A stretch of DNA of 64,000 nt, taken from the NCBI GenBank assembly GCA_902500995.1, contig CABVSR010000007.1, forward strand, positions 62,001 through 126,000. Direction: 5' to 3'. A program made the translations under genes and the position numbers. Of the stretch, positions 45,529-54,036 are shown piece by piece (position 1 is the first letter of the stretch; each line of letters opens with the position of its first letter). The notes under the pieces were generated by a model that saw only the letters and a list, made by a program, of their open reading frames with translations, was not told where the DNA came from and made no database searches. This DNA is from an uncultured Nitrospira sp. (GTDB lineage Bacteria > Nitrospirota > Nitrospiria > Nitrospirales > Nitrospiraceae).

Positions 45529-46617
45529 ATGCCGGTACTGAAGAAAGCCGCCCTGGAAGCCTATCTCAAGACGCGCTTCGGCCCGACGGTGGAGTTGCAG
45601 GCCTATGGCCCGATCGGTAAGGAAACGAAAGGCGCGCGGTACAAACGATACGGGTATGGCGCTCCGATCCGATTGACCTTTCGCGAGAAGGGCAAACCGA
45701 TCCGACAAGTCGTATTGGGCACGATGAGCCCCGGTCCGTTCGGCCATGAACATCCGGCTGATCGGGCGCAGGCGATGTTATGGGATTATGACTGTTACGG
45801 CCGGCTTCCCGGGCATATCGATGCGCTGGATGTTGGCGCCTTCACCGCGCGCGGCGAGTTGATGTCGGTCGCTACGGCCAAAGAATTTTTCTTGCTGACC
45901 GACTGGTCGGAAGGGGAGACGTATCACAAGGATCTCGAACGGCTGGCGCAAGCGGGCAGGCCGACCGCGCTGGACCGGAAGCGGACCGCTGCGCTTGCCG
46001 ACTATTTGGCGACGATTCACCGGCTGAAGCGCAAAGACCCTCAACTCTACCGCCGCCGCCTGCGTGAATTGCTCGGCCACGGCGAATGTATCATGGGACT
46101 CACCGATAGTTACCCTGACCGGTTCGGCTTCATCACGCAGGATCTGCTCCAACGTATCGAAGTCGCCTGTAACCAGTGGCGCTGGCGGTTGCGCGGCAAA
46201 CATGCGCGCCTCTCGCAGGTCCACGGTGATTTTCACCCCTGGAACGTGCTGTTCCGCCGGGGGGCCGACTTTTCCGTCCTGGACCGGTCGCGGGGCGAAT
46301 GGGGAGAACCGGCCGATGACGTCACGTCCATGTCGATCAATTATCTGTTCTTCTCGCTCTGCCGGCACGGCACATTAAAAGGCTCGCTTGAGGTGCTGTT
46401 TCATTCATTCTGGGAGCGGTATTTGAGCCGAAGTCACGATCAAGATGTCTTGGCTGCGACGGCCCCGTTTTTCGCCTTCCGGGGGTTGGTGTTGGCGAGC
46501 CCGCTCTGGTATCCGAAGTTGACCCTGGCTGTGCGGAGAAAAATATTCCGGTTCATCGAAAATGTGCTGGCGGTGCCGCGATTCGATCCGGCCGATGTGA
46601 ACCGCTACTGCGACTGA
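45529..46617 (+). CDS. APH-type small-molecule kinase
   Basis: 362 residues of the APH/choline-kinase fold. The catalytic Brenner-type motif is VHGDFHPWNVLF; the metal-binding motif is SVLDRSRGEWGEPADDV, where the family consensus Asp is followed by RSR. The N-terminal lobe is less conserved. Such proteins phosphorylate sugars, choline or other small molecules; substrate unknown. ATG at 45529 follows a GTGGGGGTG stretch. The next gene is an APS-kinase-like enzyme, with which it is co-transcribed. Confidence 0.85.
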   Translation: MPVLKKAALEAYLKTRFGPTVELQAYGPIGKETKGARYKRYGYGAPIRLTFREKGKPIRQVVLGTMSPGPFGHEHPADRAQAMLWDYDCYGRLPGHIDALDVGAFTARGELMSVATAKEFFLLTDWSEGETYHKDLERLAQAGRPTALDRKRTAALADYLATIHRLKRKDPQLYRRRLRELLGHGECIMGLTDSYPDRFGFITQDLLQRIEVACNQWRWRLRGKHARLSQVHGDFHPWNVLFRRGADFSVLDRSRGEWGEPADDVTSMSINYLFFSLCRHGTLKGSLEVLFHSFWERYLSRSHDQDVLAATAPFFAFRGLVLASPLWYPKLTLAVRRKIFRFIENVLAVPRFDPADVNRYCD

Positions 46618-46682
46618 GGCATAGTGACGACCGGCCCGTTGCGTGGCGCAATGGCGCGATCCATCACATGGAGCACAGGACC

Positions 46683-47204
46683 ATGGCTCCTTTCGCACTC
46701 TGGATTACCGGCCTCCCCGCTTCCGGGAAAAGCTCGATCGTCGCGCGGCTCTTGCCCAAACTGGCCTCGCTGGATATCACGGCCGAGGTGTTGGAGTCGG
46801 ATGCCGTCCGTCGCATCCTGACGCCGGAGGCCAGCTACGCCCAAGAGGAGCGAGACCTCTTCTACCGGGCCTTGGGCTTCATGGGGGGGCGATTGCTGGC
46901 GCATGGAGTGAACGTGATCATCGATGCGACCGCGAGCCGCCGCGTCTACCGGGACTTTGCCCGCACGCAGATTCCTGGCTTGCTGGAGGTATCGATCGAA
47001 TGCCCGTTGCATGTCTGCATGGAGCGGGATAAGAAGGGGACCTACCGGCGGGGACTGCAGGGCGAGTCCTCCACGGTGCCGGGCTTGCAGGAGCCCTATG
47101 AAGCACCGCTCTCGCCGGATTTGGTCATCAATACGACGGAGCTGTTACCCGACGCGGCCGCCGATCAGATTGTGGCGCTAATCCGCTCGCGGCGTCAAAG
47201 TTGA
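46683..47204 (+). CDS. APS-kinase-like P-loop kinase
   Basis: 173 residues. Walker A GLPASGKSS (10-18) begins a P-loop kinase fold; DATASRRVYRDFAR and ERDKKGTYRRGLQGESST match adenylylsulfate kinase (CysC) blocks. ATG at 46683 has GGAG at good distance; 46668 is less likely. Its neighbour is an APH-type kinase and no sulfate-activation genes are present, so the substrate need not be APS. A role in phosphorylating a different small molecule is possible. Confidence 0.8.
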   Translation: MAPFALWITGLPASGKSSIVARLLPKLASLDITAEVLESDAVRRILTPEASYAQEERDLFYRALGFMGGRLLAHGVNVIIDATASRRVYRDFARTQIPGLLEVSIECPLHVCMERDKKGTYRRGLQGESSTVPGLQEPYEAPLSPDLVINTTELLPDAAADQIVALIRSRRQS

Positions 47205-47277
47205 AGGAGGCAGAGCTCTCTGCCCAAACCTTCTATAGGCTGACACCGCCTGCGCGATCAATTCTCGGAGGGCATCC

Positions 47278-49188
47278 ATGCCCGCCTCGCTCAAACACAT
47301 CCATCCCGGGACTCCGATGGGCGCCACCCTGGTGGCCGGCGGGGCCACGTTCCGCTGCTGGGCTCCGCAGGCCAAGTCCGTGTATGTCCTGGGCGACTTC
47401 AACCAGCGCGTGCGTGACGACGCCGCCCTGCTCACGCGGGATCAGCAGGGCCACTGGCGGGGCTTCATCCCGGGGGTGAAGGATCGGCAGCGCTACATGT
47501 TCTACGTCGTGGGTTCAGGGAGCGAGGGACCCAAGCGCGACCCCTATGCTCGCGAGCTCGAGTCGCCGTTTCCCGCCGAATGTATCATTCGCCGCACCGA
47601 TTTCCCCTGGCACGAGAGCGGCTATGTCACGCCGCCGTTTCATGAGTTCGTCATCTATCAGCTGCACGTCGGCACCTTCTTCACGCCGAATCTGCCGCGT
47701 AAAGGCGGGACTTTCCTCGACGTGGCGCGCAAGCTGCCTTATCTGGCCGAGCTCGGCGTGACGGCGCTGCAACTCCTGCCCATACAGGAATTCCAGACCA
47801 GCTTTAGCCTCGGGTACAACGGAACCGACTATTTTTCGCCTGAAATGGATTTCGCGGTGGCCGACGCGGATCTGCCCGCCTATCTGGCGGAGATCAACAA
47901 GCTGCTGGATGCGAAGGGCTTGCGCCGATATCAGGCCGCTGACTTGCGCGGCGAAATGAACCAGCTCAAGGCGCTGGTCGACCTGGCGCATGTTCACGGC
48001 CTGGCTGTGTTGCTTGATGTCGTCTACAACCATGCGGGCGGGGACTTCGGCGATCAAAGCCTCTATTTCTTCGACCGGCAGAATCCTGCCGGAGGCCAGC
48101 GGAACTCCCTCTATTTTACGGACATCGGCCATGCGGGCGGGCTGGTCTTCGACTATTCCAAGCCGGAGGTGCGCGATTTCCTGATTCAGAATGCGAAGTT
48201 CTTTGTGAGTGAGTACCGGATCGATGGATACCGGTACGACCAGGTGAGCGTGATCGATCATGACGGCGCGCCGCACGGATGGCGGTTTTGCCAGGACCTC
48301 ACATCGACCCTCCATGCGCACCGGCCGGCGACCCTGCACCTTGCCGAGTATTGGGGCGTGAATCCTTTTATCGTGGCGCCGACGCCTGCCGGGGCCGGGT
48401 TTGATACGACATTGACCGATGGCCTACGTATTGCCATTCGCGATGTCATCGGCCAAGCGAGCGCGCCGGATGAGCGGTCCTTGAATATGGCAGGGTTGGC
48501 GAAGAGTCTCTGGCCTGAAGGGTTTGCGGAAGCGTGGCGATTTGTGCAAGGCCCTGAGAACCACGATATCGTGTACAAAGGGCGCGAACCGCGTATCGCA
48601 CGGCTGGGCGATCCGAGCAACGCGCGATCCTGGTTTGCACGGAGCCGGGCGCGCGTGGCGACCGGCCTCAGCCTGACGGCGCCGGGCATCCCCATGTTGT
48701 TCATGGGGCAGGAGTTTCTGGAGGACAAACAGTGGGCGGACGACTTCGTGTCCCACCGCGACCTGCTGCTCCATTGGGCCGGCCTCGATCAAGGCGACAA
48801 GCAGATGCTGGATCACCTGCGGTTTACGCGGGACCTGCTGGCGCTGCGCCGCCGATTGCCGGCACTGCGCGGGCAGGGGTTCCGCGTAACTCATGTGCAT
48901 GATCAGAACCGGGTGCTGGTCTTCCATCGCTGGGTTGAAGGGGAAGGGCATGATGTGATGGTGGTTCTGCATCTGGCCAACTTCACCCGTGTCGGATACC
49001 GGATCGGTTTTCCCGGCTCGGGAGAGTGGCGCGAAGTGTTGAACAGCGATGCGTATGAAAACTGGATCAACGCCGGCGTGGCGGGCAATCAGGGCCGTGT
49101 CGTCGCGAGCGAGCACGCTCTGCACGGATTCCGCGACTCCGCCGACATGGTGCTGCCAGCGAATAGCATCCTGATGTTTACCCGCTAG
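47278..49188 (+). CDS. GH13 family glucan enzyme (branching-enzyme/amylase type)
   Basis: 636 residues. An N-terminal CBM48-like domain (RCWAPQAKSVYVLGDFNQ) precedes the (beta/alpha)8 barrel. All four GH13 conserved regions are seen: DVVYNHAG, GYRYDQVSV (nucleophile Asp), LAEYWG (acid/base Glu) and PENHDI. The order and the N-terminal domain fit alpha-glucan branching enzymes or malto-oligosyltrehalose trehalohydrolases. I cannot choose between branching and hydrolysis. ATG at 47278 has GGAGGGCATCC. It follows the two kinase genes, so carbohydrate storage metabolism is plausible for the group. Confidence 0.85.
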   Translation: MPASLKHIHPGTPMGATLVAGGATFRCWAPQAKSVYVLGDFNQRVRDDAALLTRDQQGHWRGFIPGVKDRQRYMFYVVGSGSEGPKRDPYARELESPFPAECIIRRTDFPWHESGYVTPPFHEFVIYQLHVGTFFTPNLPRKGGTFLDVARKLPYLAELGVTALQLLPIQEFQTSFSLGYNGTDYFSPEMDFAVADADLPAYLAEINKLLDAKGLRRYQAADLRGEMNQLKALVDLAHVHGLAVLLDVVYNHAGGDFGDQSLYFFDRQNPAGGQRNSLYFTDIGHAGGLVFDYSKPEVRDFLIQNAKFFVSEYRIDGYRYDQVSVIDHDGAPHGWRFCQDLTSTLHAHRPATLHLAEYWGVNPFIVAPTPAGAGFDTTLTDGLRIAIRDVIGQASAPDERSLNMAGLAKSLWPEGFAEAWRFVQGPENHDIVYKGREPRIARLGDPSNARSWFARSRARVATGLSLTAPGIPMLFMGQEFLEDKQWADDFVSHRDLLLHWAGLDQGDKQMLDHLRFTRDLLALRRRLPALRGQGFRVTHVHDQNRVLVFHRWVEGEGHDVMVVLHLANFTRVGYRIGFPGSGEWREVLNSDAYENWINAGVAGNQGRVVASEHALHGFRDSADMVLPANSILMFTR

Positions 49189-49367
49189 TACCGCCTCATA
49201 AGACGTCTGTGTAGCTGAGACGACCTCACGCTGCGGCACATATTCCACCCGCAATTCGCACCATCGGCGACAGACTCCCCGGCCACCTGGGCATAGAGTC
49301 ACCATGTCAGTAGGAACTCAGGCGGAATGGTGCGCGATGGTGCGATAGAACGAGACAGGAGGTCATG

Positions 49368-49688
49368 ATGAAGCGGCAAATCCTGGCGATGCTGATCTTC
49401 GTGTGGGGAATCGGATCAATGAGCCTGGCCCAGGCATTTCAAACTGCGGTGGTCTTCCCGGTCAGTTCGATCGAGCACGTGGATTCACGGAACCAAGTCC
49501 TCACGTTCAAGACGGAGGACGGGCAGGTGCGGATGTTTCGCGTGGCGGAATCAGTGGGGATGAAGCGGGAGTCCTTTGCGAAGGGTGACATCGTCCGTAT
49601 CGAAGTCGATCTTGACGACCAAATCGTCAACATCGCCAAGATCCCTCAGACGTCGTCTTCCTCTCACGGATTCTGGCGAACGAAGTGA
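49368..49688 (+). CDS. Small exported protein of unknown function
   Basis: 106 residues with a signal peptide (ILAMLIFVWGIGSMSLAQA). The mature chain is a compact beta-rich domain with FKTEDGQVRMFRVAE and GDIVRIEVDLDDQIVNIAK. AGGAGG lies five bases before the ATG at 49368 (an ATG three bases earlier is too close). Family not recognised. It is isolated from the GH13 gene by 179 bp. Confidence 0.65.
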   Translation: MKRQILAMLIFVWGIGSMSLAQAFQTAVVFPVSSIEHVDSRNQVLTFKTEDGQVRMFRVAESVGMKRESFAKGDIVRIEVDLDDQIVNIAKIPQTSSSSHGFWRTK

Positions 49689-49739
49689 TTCCCCCTTATG
49701 GTGATCGCCTCGTTGTCGGCGGGACCATCGACAGAGCAG

Positions 49740-50585
49740 TTAGAGTTTCCACCACGAAGCGACGGCGGGATGAGGTCTTGCGCGGAGCGGGCGCGTTTGA
49801 ATCCATTGGTCCAGGAAACGAAGCCCTGCCTGGCGGCAGTAGTCCGCGGCGATGGCCGCCTCCTCCGTTCCCTGATTGACCATGAAAAAGAAGCCCTTCT
49901 CCGTCAGGTTGAGTGCGATGCTGTCAAAAAGCCGCGCCGGGGAAAAGATCCTGAGGGGCAGTCGCCATGCCAGCACCGGCGACGGCGTCACGAAGGGGTA
50001 CCAGGCAGTGATCACGTCGGCCTGTTTCTCCACCTTGCAATAGTCAGCCACCACAAATGACGTCTGCGGGAGCGGCGCGATGTAACCGCAGGCCGCATCG
50101 TAGCGGCTGTAGCCGGTCGGGTAGAGACGGAATCCTTCCACATCGATTCCTGTCAGCGTCGCCGGACGAAAGAAGGCGTGAAGAGCTCGTGCATACCAGA
50201 AGTTTGCGCAGCCCACATCCGTGACGGCGAGGCCTTGCGGAACATGGCGGTTCTTGGCCGTCCACGCCTGGTCGAGGATATCAATATACGTATAATTGGC
50301 CAGCGCAGTATGGCGGCCATAGTGGGATTCGAAACGTACGGCATATCGCGCCTGCAATTCATCGATGCGCTCGACCTGCCACGGTGCCAACCCCGAGAGA
50401 CTACCGATCGGCGTTTCATGGTATGGCCGTCTCGACCAGCGTAGACCTTCCGACAAGCGAAACCACAGCCCATGATAAAGCGACCGGCAGCGCTGAATGA
50501 GGGTGTAGTAGTGAACCGGCGGAGCAAGACCGGAAAGAATCGCATCTTTGTCAGTCGCCCGTCCCGCCTTTGTGAATGATCCCAT
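49740..50585 (-). CDS. SAM-dependent methyltransferase-like protein
   Basis: 281 residues from the ATG at 50585; the upstream part of the frame belongs to no gene. The SAM-binding loop is VTDVGCANFWYARALH (about 115-130), followed by a carboxylate in LTGIDVEGFRL, and a fourth motif around VITAWYPFVTPSP. The first 100 residues are less conserved, with RIDELQARYAVRFESHYG helical features. Substrate unknown. Neighbouring genes are unrelated to it. Confidence 0.72.
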   Translation of the reverse strand: MGSFTKAGRATDKDAILSGLAPPVHYYTLIQRCRSLYHGLWFRLSEGLRWSRRPYHETPIGSLSGLAPWQVERIDELQARYAVRFESHYGRHTALANYTYIDILDQAWTAKNRHVPQGLAVTDVGCANFWYARALHAFFRPATLTGIDVEGFRLYPTGYSRYDAACGYIAPLPQTSFVVADYCKVEKQADVITAWYPFVTPSPVLAWRLPLRIFSPARLFDSIALNLTEKGFFFMVNQGTEEAAIAADYCRQAGLRFLDQWIQTRPLRARPHPAVASWWKL

Positions 50586-50755
50586 CCAAGAAGTTTCCCC
50601 CACCTGTCCATATCCGCCAATGAAAAACTGAAAGCGGCACGGGTTGTTTAATCTACACGTTAGATCACCGGAGACCGCTCCTATGTGCGGTTCAGTGAAT
50701 TCTCCAACTCCGGTCTGGACTACACCGTCGTCGAGGATCTGCGACCTGGCGAAAT

Positions 50756-51172
50756 TTACGATCGCTGCTTGAGGTGCTGCAAGAACGTCGCGACCGAGAC
50801 GATTTCCACGGAGGCCACCCGGCGAAGGGTAAGCAGATCGTCGTCGCCGCTGACAAGCCAACGTGCGCCGGCTGTCTTGGCGCAGGCGACGAATTTGGCG
50901 TCGTCCTTGTCGCGTAGCTCAGGAACAGGGAATGACGTTGCCTTGACCGTCTCGACAAATGGAAGCAGTTCGTCTTCGAGCAGTGCACGAATCTCCGCTG
51001 AACTGAGTGTGAACTTCGGATAGGCCAACACCCGAATGTACTCATCGAGGATCAAGGCCGACACGATGGGGCGGATTCGACCGGATTGCCAGGCAGGGAC
51101 GAGCTGGGATGGTGGGCCGGAAAAAAGCAGGGCGGAAACAATCACGTTGGTGTCGAGGACGGCTCGGATCAC
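50756..51172 (-). CDS. PIN-domain toxin (type II toxin-antitoxin)
   Basis: 138 residues of the PIN family 'putative toxin component' type. The conserved acids are visible: Asp7 in AVLDTNVIVSALL, then acidic residues in LILDEYIRVL, LRDKDDAKFVAC and GDDDLL. PIN toxins are Mg2+-dependent RNases that cleave RNA when not bound by the antitoxin. The GTG at 51172 overlaps the antitoxin stop by four bases (GTGA); ATG at 51202 is a longer alternative. MIRAVLDTNV is the usual start of the family. Expression is coupled to the antitoxin gene. Confidence 0.85.
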   Translation of the reverse strand: MIRAVLDTNVIVSALLFSGPPSQLVPAWQSGRIRPIVSALILDEYIRVLAYPKFTLSSAEIRALLEDELLPFVETVKATSFPVPELRDKDDAKFVACAKTAGARWLVSGDDDLLTLRRVASVEIVSVATFLQHLKQRS

Positions 51173-51417
51173 CGCTTGCGGCCTCGCCGGCTTCGTGTCC
51201 ACTCGATGGCCTTGTCGATATCGTTCGGTTCGAGCCCGAGTGCTGCGATTTTGAGGCGTATGGCGGAGAGCCGGGAGCCTGCATCCGAGAGAGTGACCGG
51301 TCGAAGAATCAGAGTCCCGTCCTTAGTCGTGATATCGAAGTAGTCGGTATCGGGGATCTCCTCCAGCGCTTTCTTGGGTAATGTGACTTGGTTTTTTGAA
51401 GTCTTTTTTGCGAGCAT
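51169..51417 (-). CDS. AbrB-family antitoxin
   Basis: 82 residues. The N-terminal swapped-hairpin DNA-binding domain is seen in KTSKNQVTLPKKALEEI (about 5-21), typical of AbrB/SpoVT antitoxins. The C-terminal tail (about 50-82) should wrap around and neutralise the PIN toxin. GAGAGGT precedes the ATG at good spacing. The upstream region carries an inverted repeat that could serve as an autoregulatory operator. The toxin gene overlaps its end. Confidence 0.85.
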   Translation of the reverse strand: MLAKKTSKNQVTLPKKALEEIPDTDYFDITTKDGTLILRPVTLSDAGSRLSAIRLKIAALGLEPNDIDKAIEWTRSRRGRKR

Positions 51418-51432
51418 ACGTACCTCTCGTAG

Positions 51433-51449
51433 AGTAAGGATATCTTACT
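51433..51449 (-). promoter_or_regulatory. Palindromic operator/promoter of the toxin-antitoxin pair
   Basis: AGTAAG (51433-51438) is matched by CTTACT (51444-51449) with a five-base centre, 16-32 bases upstream of the antitoxin start. Read on the minus strand, TAAGAT inside it resembles a -10, and TTGCGG lies 18 bases before it as a possible -35. A second dyad (GACCT at 51451-51455, AGGTC at 51459-51463) sits in the spacer. Antitoxin binding here would repress the pair; the binding itself is inferred. Confidence 0.5.
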
Positions 51450-51562
51450 GGACCTCCTAGGTCATCCGCAAACTCCTTCCATCTTCCGACATGAATCCCC
51501 GGCTTCATGAATGGCTGGCAGGGAGTCGGATCCCGCCCTCGCATCGAAGTCGATCTAACAAC

Positions 51563-51602
51563 TTGTATCCCTTCGGATACAGCCGTATCTCGCTCGATAC
51601 AA
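51563..51602. repeat. Cluster of GTATC/GATAC hairpins
   Basis: TGTATCC (51564-51570) pairs with GGATACA (51575-51581) around a CTTC loop. GTATC (51585-51589) pairs with GATAC (51596-51600). The outer arms TTGTATC (51563-51569) and GATACAA (51596-51602) can also pair. This makes alternative folds possible, as in an attenuator or protein-binding array. It lies in the 311-bp gap between the antitoxin and GNAT genes, in which no gene is supported. Confidence 0.45.
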
Positions 51603-51728
51603 CCTCTGATCCGTGAAGCGGTTCGATTCGGCTCAACGTCGGCCGCACCCGCGACGCCGTGCGGGACACCCGTGCTTCAAGACGCGGGACTAAATGGACG
51701 GATAACGCTGGTCCAAGCGACGGCATCA

Positions 51729-52232
51729 TCATGACCCCGGCTGTTCGCTGCTTGCGGGACTCTTGTCTGATCTCGTGAAGTCTTTCTCCGGAACCAGTGC
51801 CTTCTCCATTTTCCGGTGTGGAATGCCGGCATCGAGAAACAGATCGCCGACGGCACGGAAGCCGGCTCGTTCATAAAACCCGATCGCGTGGGTCTGCGCC
51901 GAGAGTGTGACGCGGTTGAGCTTTTGCCTGAAGGCGAGATCGAGTAACGCCTCCAGCAACGCGCGGCCCGCGCCGCGACCGCGCCAGGCCTTGAGCACGG
52001 CCATTCTGCCGATCGTGCCGTTGGTTTGCATGCGCGCGGTGCCGATGGCTTCACCCGCCTCGTTCCAGGCGAGCGCGTGGGCACAATGTGAATCGAGCCC
52101 GTCCCATTCCAATTCTTCCGGCACGCTCTGTTCATGGATAAAGACAGTGATGCGGACGGGCCGGATCACCTGTTCCGCTCGAGACCAGTCCACGAGTTCC
52201 ACGCGGATGGCTTCATCCCGATTCTTCTTCAC
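51729..52232 (-). CDS. GNAT-family N-acetyltransferase (YjcF-like)
   Basis: 167 residues. The acetyl-CoA pyrophosphate loop is RMAVLKAWRGRGAGRALLEALL (R/Q-x-x-G-x-G/A), preceded by IRITVFIHEQSVPEELE-like strands and followed by YERAGFRAVGDLFLDAG, which matches the YjcF-type group. It probably acetylates a small molecule or protein; substrate unknown. GTG at 52232 has GGGAGAACG upstream; a longer start at 52283 is possible. Its gene lies next to the toxin-antitoxin pair but in the same direction without overlap. Confidence 0.82.
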   Translation of the reverse strand: MKKNRDEAIRVELVDWSRAEQVIRPVRITVFIHEQSVPEELEWDGLDSHCAHALAWNEAGEAIGTARMQTNGTIGRMAVLKAWRGRGAGRALLEALLDLAFRQKLNRVTLSAQTHAIGFYERAGFRAVGDLFLDAGIPHRKMEKALVPEKDFTRSDKSPASSEQPGS

Positions 52233-52990
52233 GATTTCGTTCTCCCGGGAATTTCCCAGTGCCAATGTGACTGCAACCACCATGACAATGAACTAGACCA
52301 TCCAGAGTGTCTCCGCAACCGATGCCGTTCGCCGGCCGGGTCAATTTCACTTCTGTTTTGGCGGATCGGCGATCACATGGTACCGTGATGCCACGTAGTC
52401 ATCAATGAGGCATGACGCGTGGTTCATGGTCGCGGCGGGAAGAAGGAGGCTGACGAGTGATGGCTCAACGGCGAATCGTTCGAAGCGCGGCGTTACGGAA
52501 AGGCCGGACGGGAATGTGGCATGCCTGGTGCCATGCCGGCGGGCAGGCGGCGCGGCCATCCCTGTTCAGTTGGGATTTTCTGCGATCGGTATGGACGCTC
52601 CTATGCAATGTGACCCGGCGACGGGACGGTCGAGGGGCTGATCGCCGCTTCACCTGGGGGCCGGAGCGTATCGGCTGCACTGCCCCGCGTTCCCCCGGCG
52701 TCTATGGACGCATGAATTGATCCTAGCCGCAGGCTTTCGTTCCTCTCCTCTCCAAATCGCTCCTTTCATCTCTGGCTAGTCCCTCACGCCACCCAGGCTT
52801 GATAGCCCGGCAGTCGCCCATTCAGCAAGGCCTCGACCGCATCAGCCTCGCCCGCTCATCGTCCCTTCACCGGCCGGAAAGAAGCTATTGACCCGCCGAG
52901 CGGTTGAGGCGAAGATGCGGCAGCGCCGCGCTGGTCCTACTGAACAGTGTTGATCATCTTGGCAACAGATCGAACGATGAGGGGAAACCT
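52233..52990. other. Gene-free stretch
   Basis: About 760 bp with no supported gene. Frames here, including one running 52457-52720, give Arg-rich peptides without domains or good start sites. It should contain the promoter of the Usp gene at 52991. No repeat or RNA gene was recognised. Confidence 0.45.
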
Positions 52991-53845
52991 ATGAAAGTGC
53001 TGATCGCGACGGATGGATCCAAGTATGGCAAGTGGGCGACCGAGTGGGTGGCGAGAATGCCCTTCGCGGAGAAGCCGGACGTGAGTCTGCTGCATGTCAC
53101 GGATATCGAGGCGTTGCGCGCGCCGGTCATGTTTCAGCCGGTGGTCATCGGCAATGAGCCCTTTATCCAGGAAGAAATCAAACGCATCGAGGCGCGCGGG
53201 AAAACCACCATGGCCGAAGCCAAGGCGCAGATGGCCTCTCTGAAGTTGAAGGGGAAACTGCTGTCGGAGCGCGGGCCTGCCGGTCCGACCATCCTTGATC
53301 GCGCGCCTCAGCGGGACGGCCTGGTGGCGATCGGGAGCCGCGGGTTAGATGCGCTCGACCGGCTGATGCTGGGCAGCATCTCAGCGCAAGTCACCCTGCA
53401 TGCTCCCTGCTCGGTACTGGTCGTGAAGGAAGCGCCGCGTCCTGTGAGTCGGATCCTCTTCGCGGCCGACGGATCGAAGGCGTCGGACAAGGCCCTGCGG
53501 TTTCTCCTGACCAAGCTGCAGCCGGAGGCTCGGGAAGGCCTTGAGCCGATCGACGTGGTGGTGACGCATGCGATGCCGTTCCTCAAGTACCCGGAGCTGA
53601 AAGAAGCCGGCGCTCGCCTGGTCGAGCAATGCGCCAACAAACTGATCAAGGCCGGGTACGTGGTCGATGAAGTGGTACAACTCGGCAAACCGGCCGAGGA
53701 GATCTTAAAAGTGGCGTCCAAGAAGAAGGTGGATTTGATTGTGACCGGAGCCAAGGGCATGGGCGCGGTCGCCCGGTTTCTGCTGGGAAGCGTGTCTACC
53801 AAGGTCGTGCAGCAGAGCCCCTGCTCGGTGCTCGTGGTCCGATAA
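52991..53845 (+). CDS. Tandem universal stress protein
   Basis: 284 residues with two UspA domains. The first has LIATDGSKYGKWATEW and AIGSRGLDALDRLMLGSIS; the second has FAADGSKASDKAL and VTGAKGMGAVARFLLGSVS, the glycine-rich loops that bind ATP. ATG at 52991 has GAGGGGAAACC upstream; the longer frame lacks this. It lies about 190 bp before the CzcB-type gene in the same direction and may belong to the same stress or metal response unit. A second tandem Usp of different sequence occurs at 35208. Confidence 0.9.
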   Translation: MKVLIATDGSKYGKWATEWVARMPFAEKPDVSLLHVTDIEALRAPVMFQPVVIGNEPFIQEEIKRIEARGKTTMAEAKAQMASLKLKGKLLSERGPAGPTILDRAPQRDGLVAIGSRGLDALDRLMLGSISAQVTLHAPCSVLVVKEAPRPVSRILFAADGSKASDKALRFLLTKLQPEAREGLEPIDVVVTHAMPFLKYPELKEAGARLVEQCANKLIKAGYVVDEVVQLGKPAEEILKVASKKKVDLIVTGAKGMGAVARFLLGSVSTKVVQQSPCSVLVVR

Positions 53846-54036
53846 TTGGGACGTACTGGCGGCGCATCTCGGGAGGCGAGCAGGCCGCTGTGGCATTTCA
53901 CCCCGTTTCTCCTCTCAAGAGCGTAGCAAAACGCTGCGATGACTGTGTCATTTCTGTGAAATTCGACTCCCCTCCGCGGCATGGTCCCTGCTGTTCTTCA
54001 GACACAGCAGGGGCGTGCAGAATAGACCATCGGCGC

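Noticed and set aside
52457-52720. An 87-codon open frame in the gene-free stretch
   Set aside because: Arg/Trp-rich product without a domain, no convincing ribosome site, and no support from a neighbouring operon.
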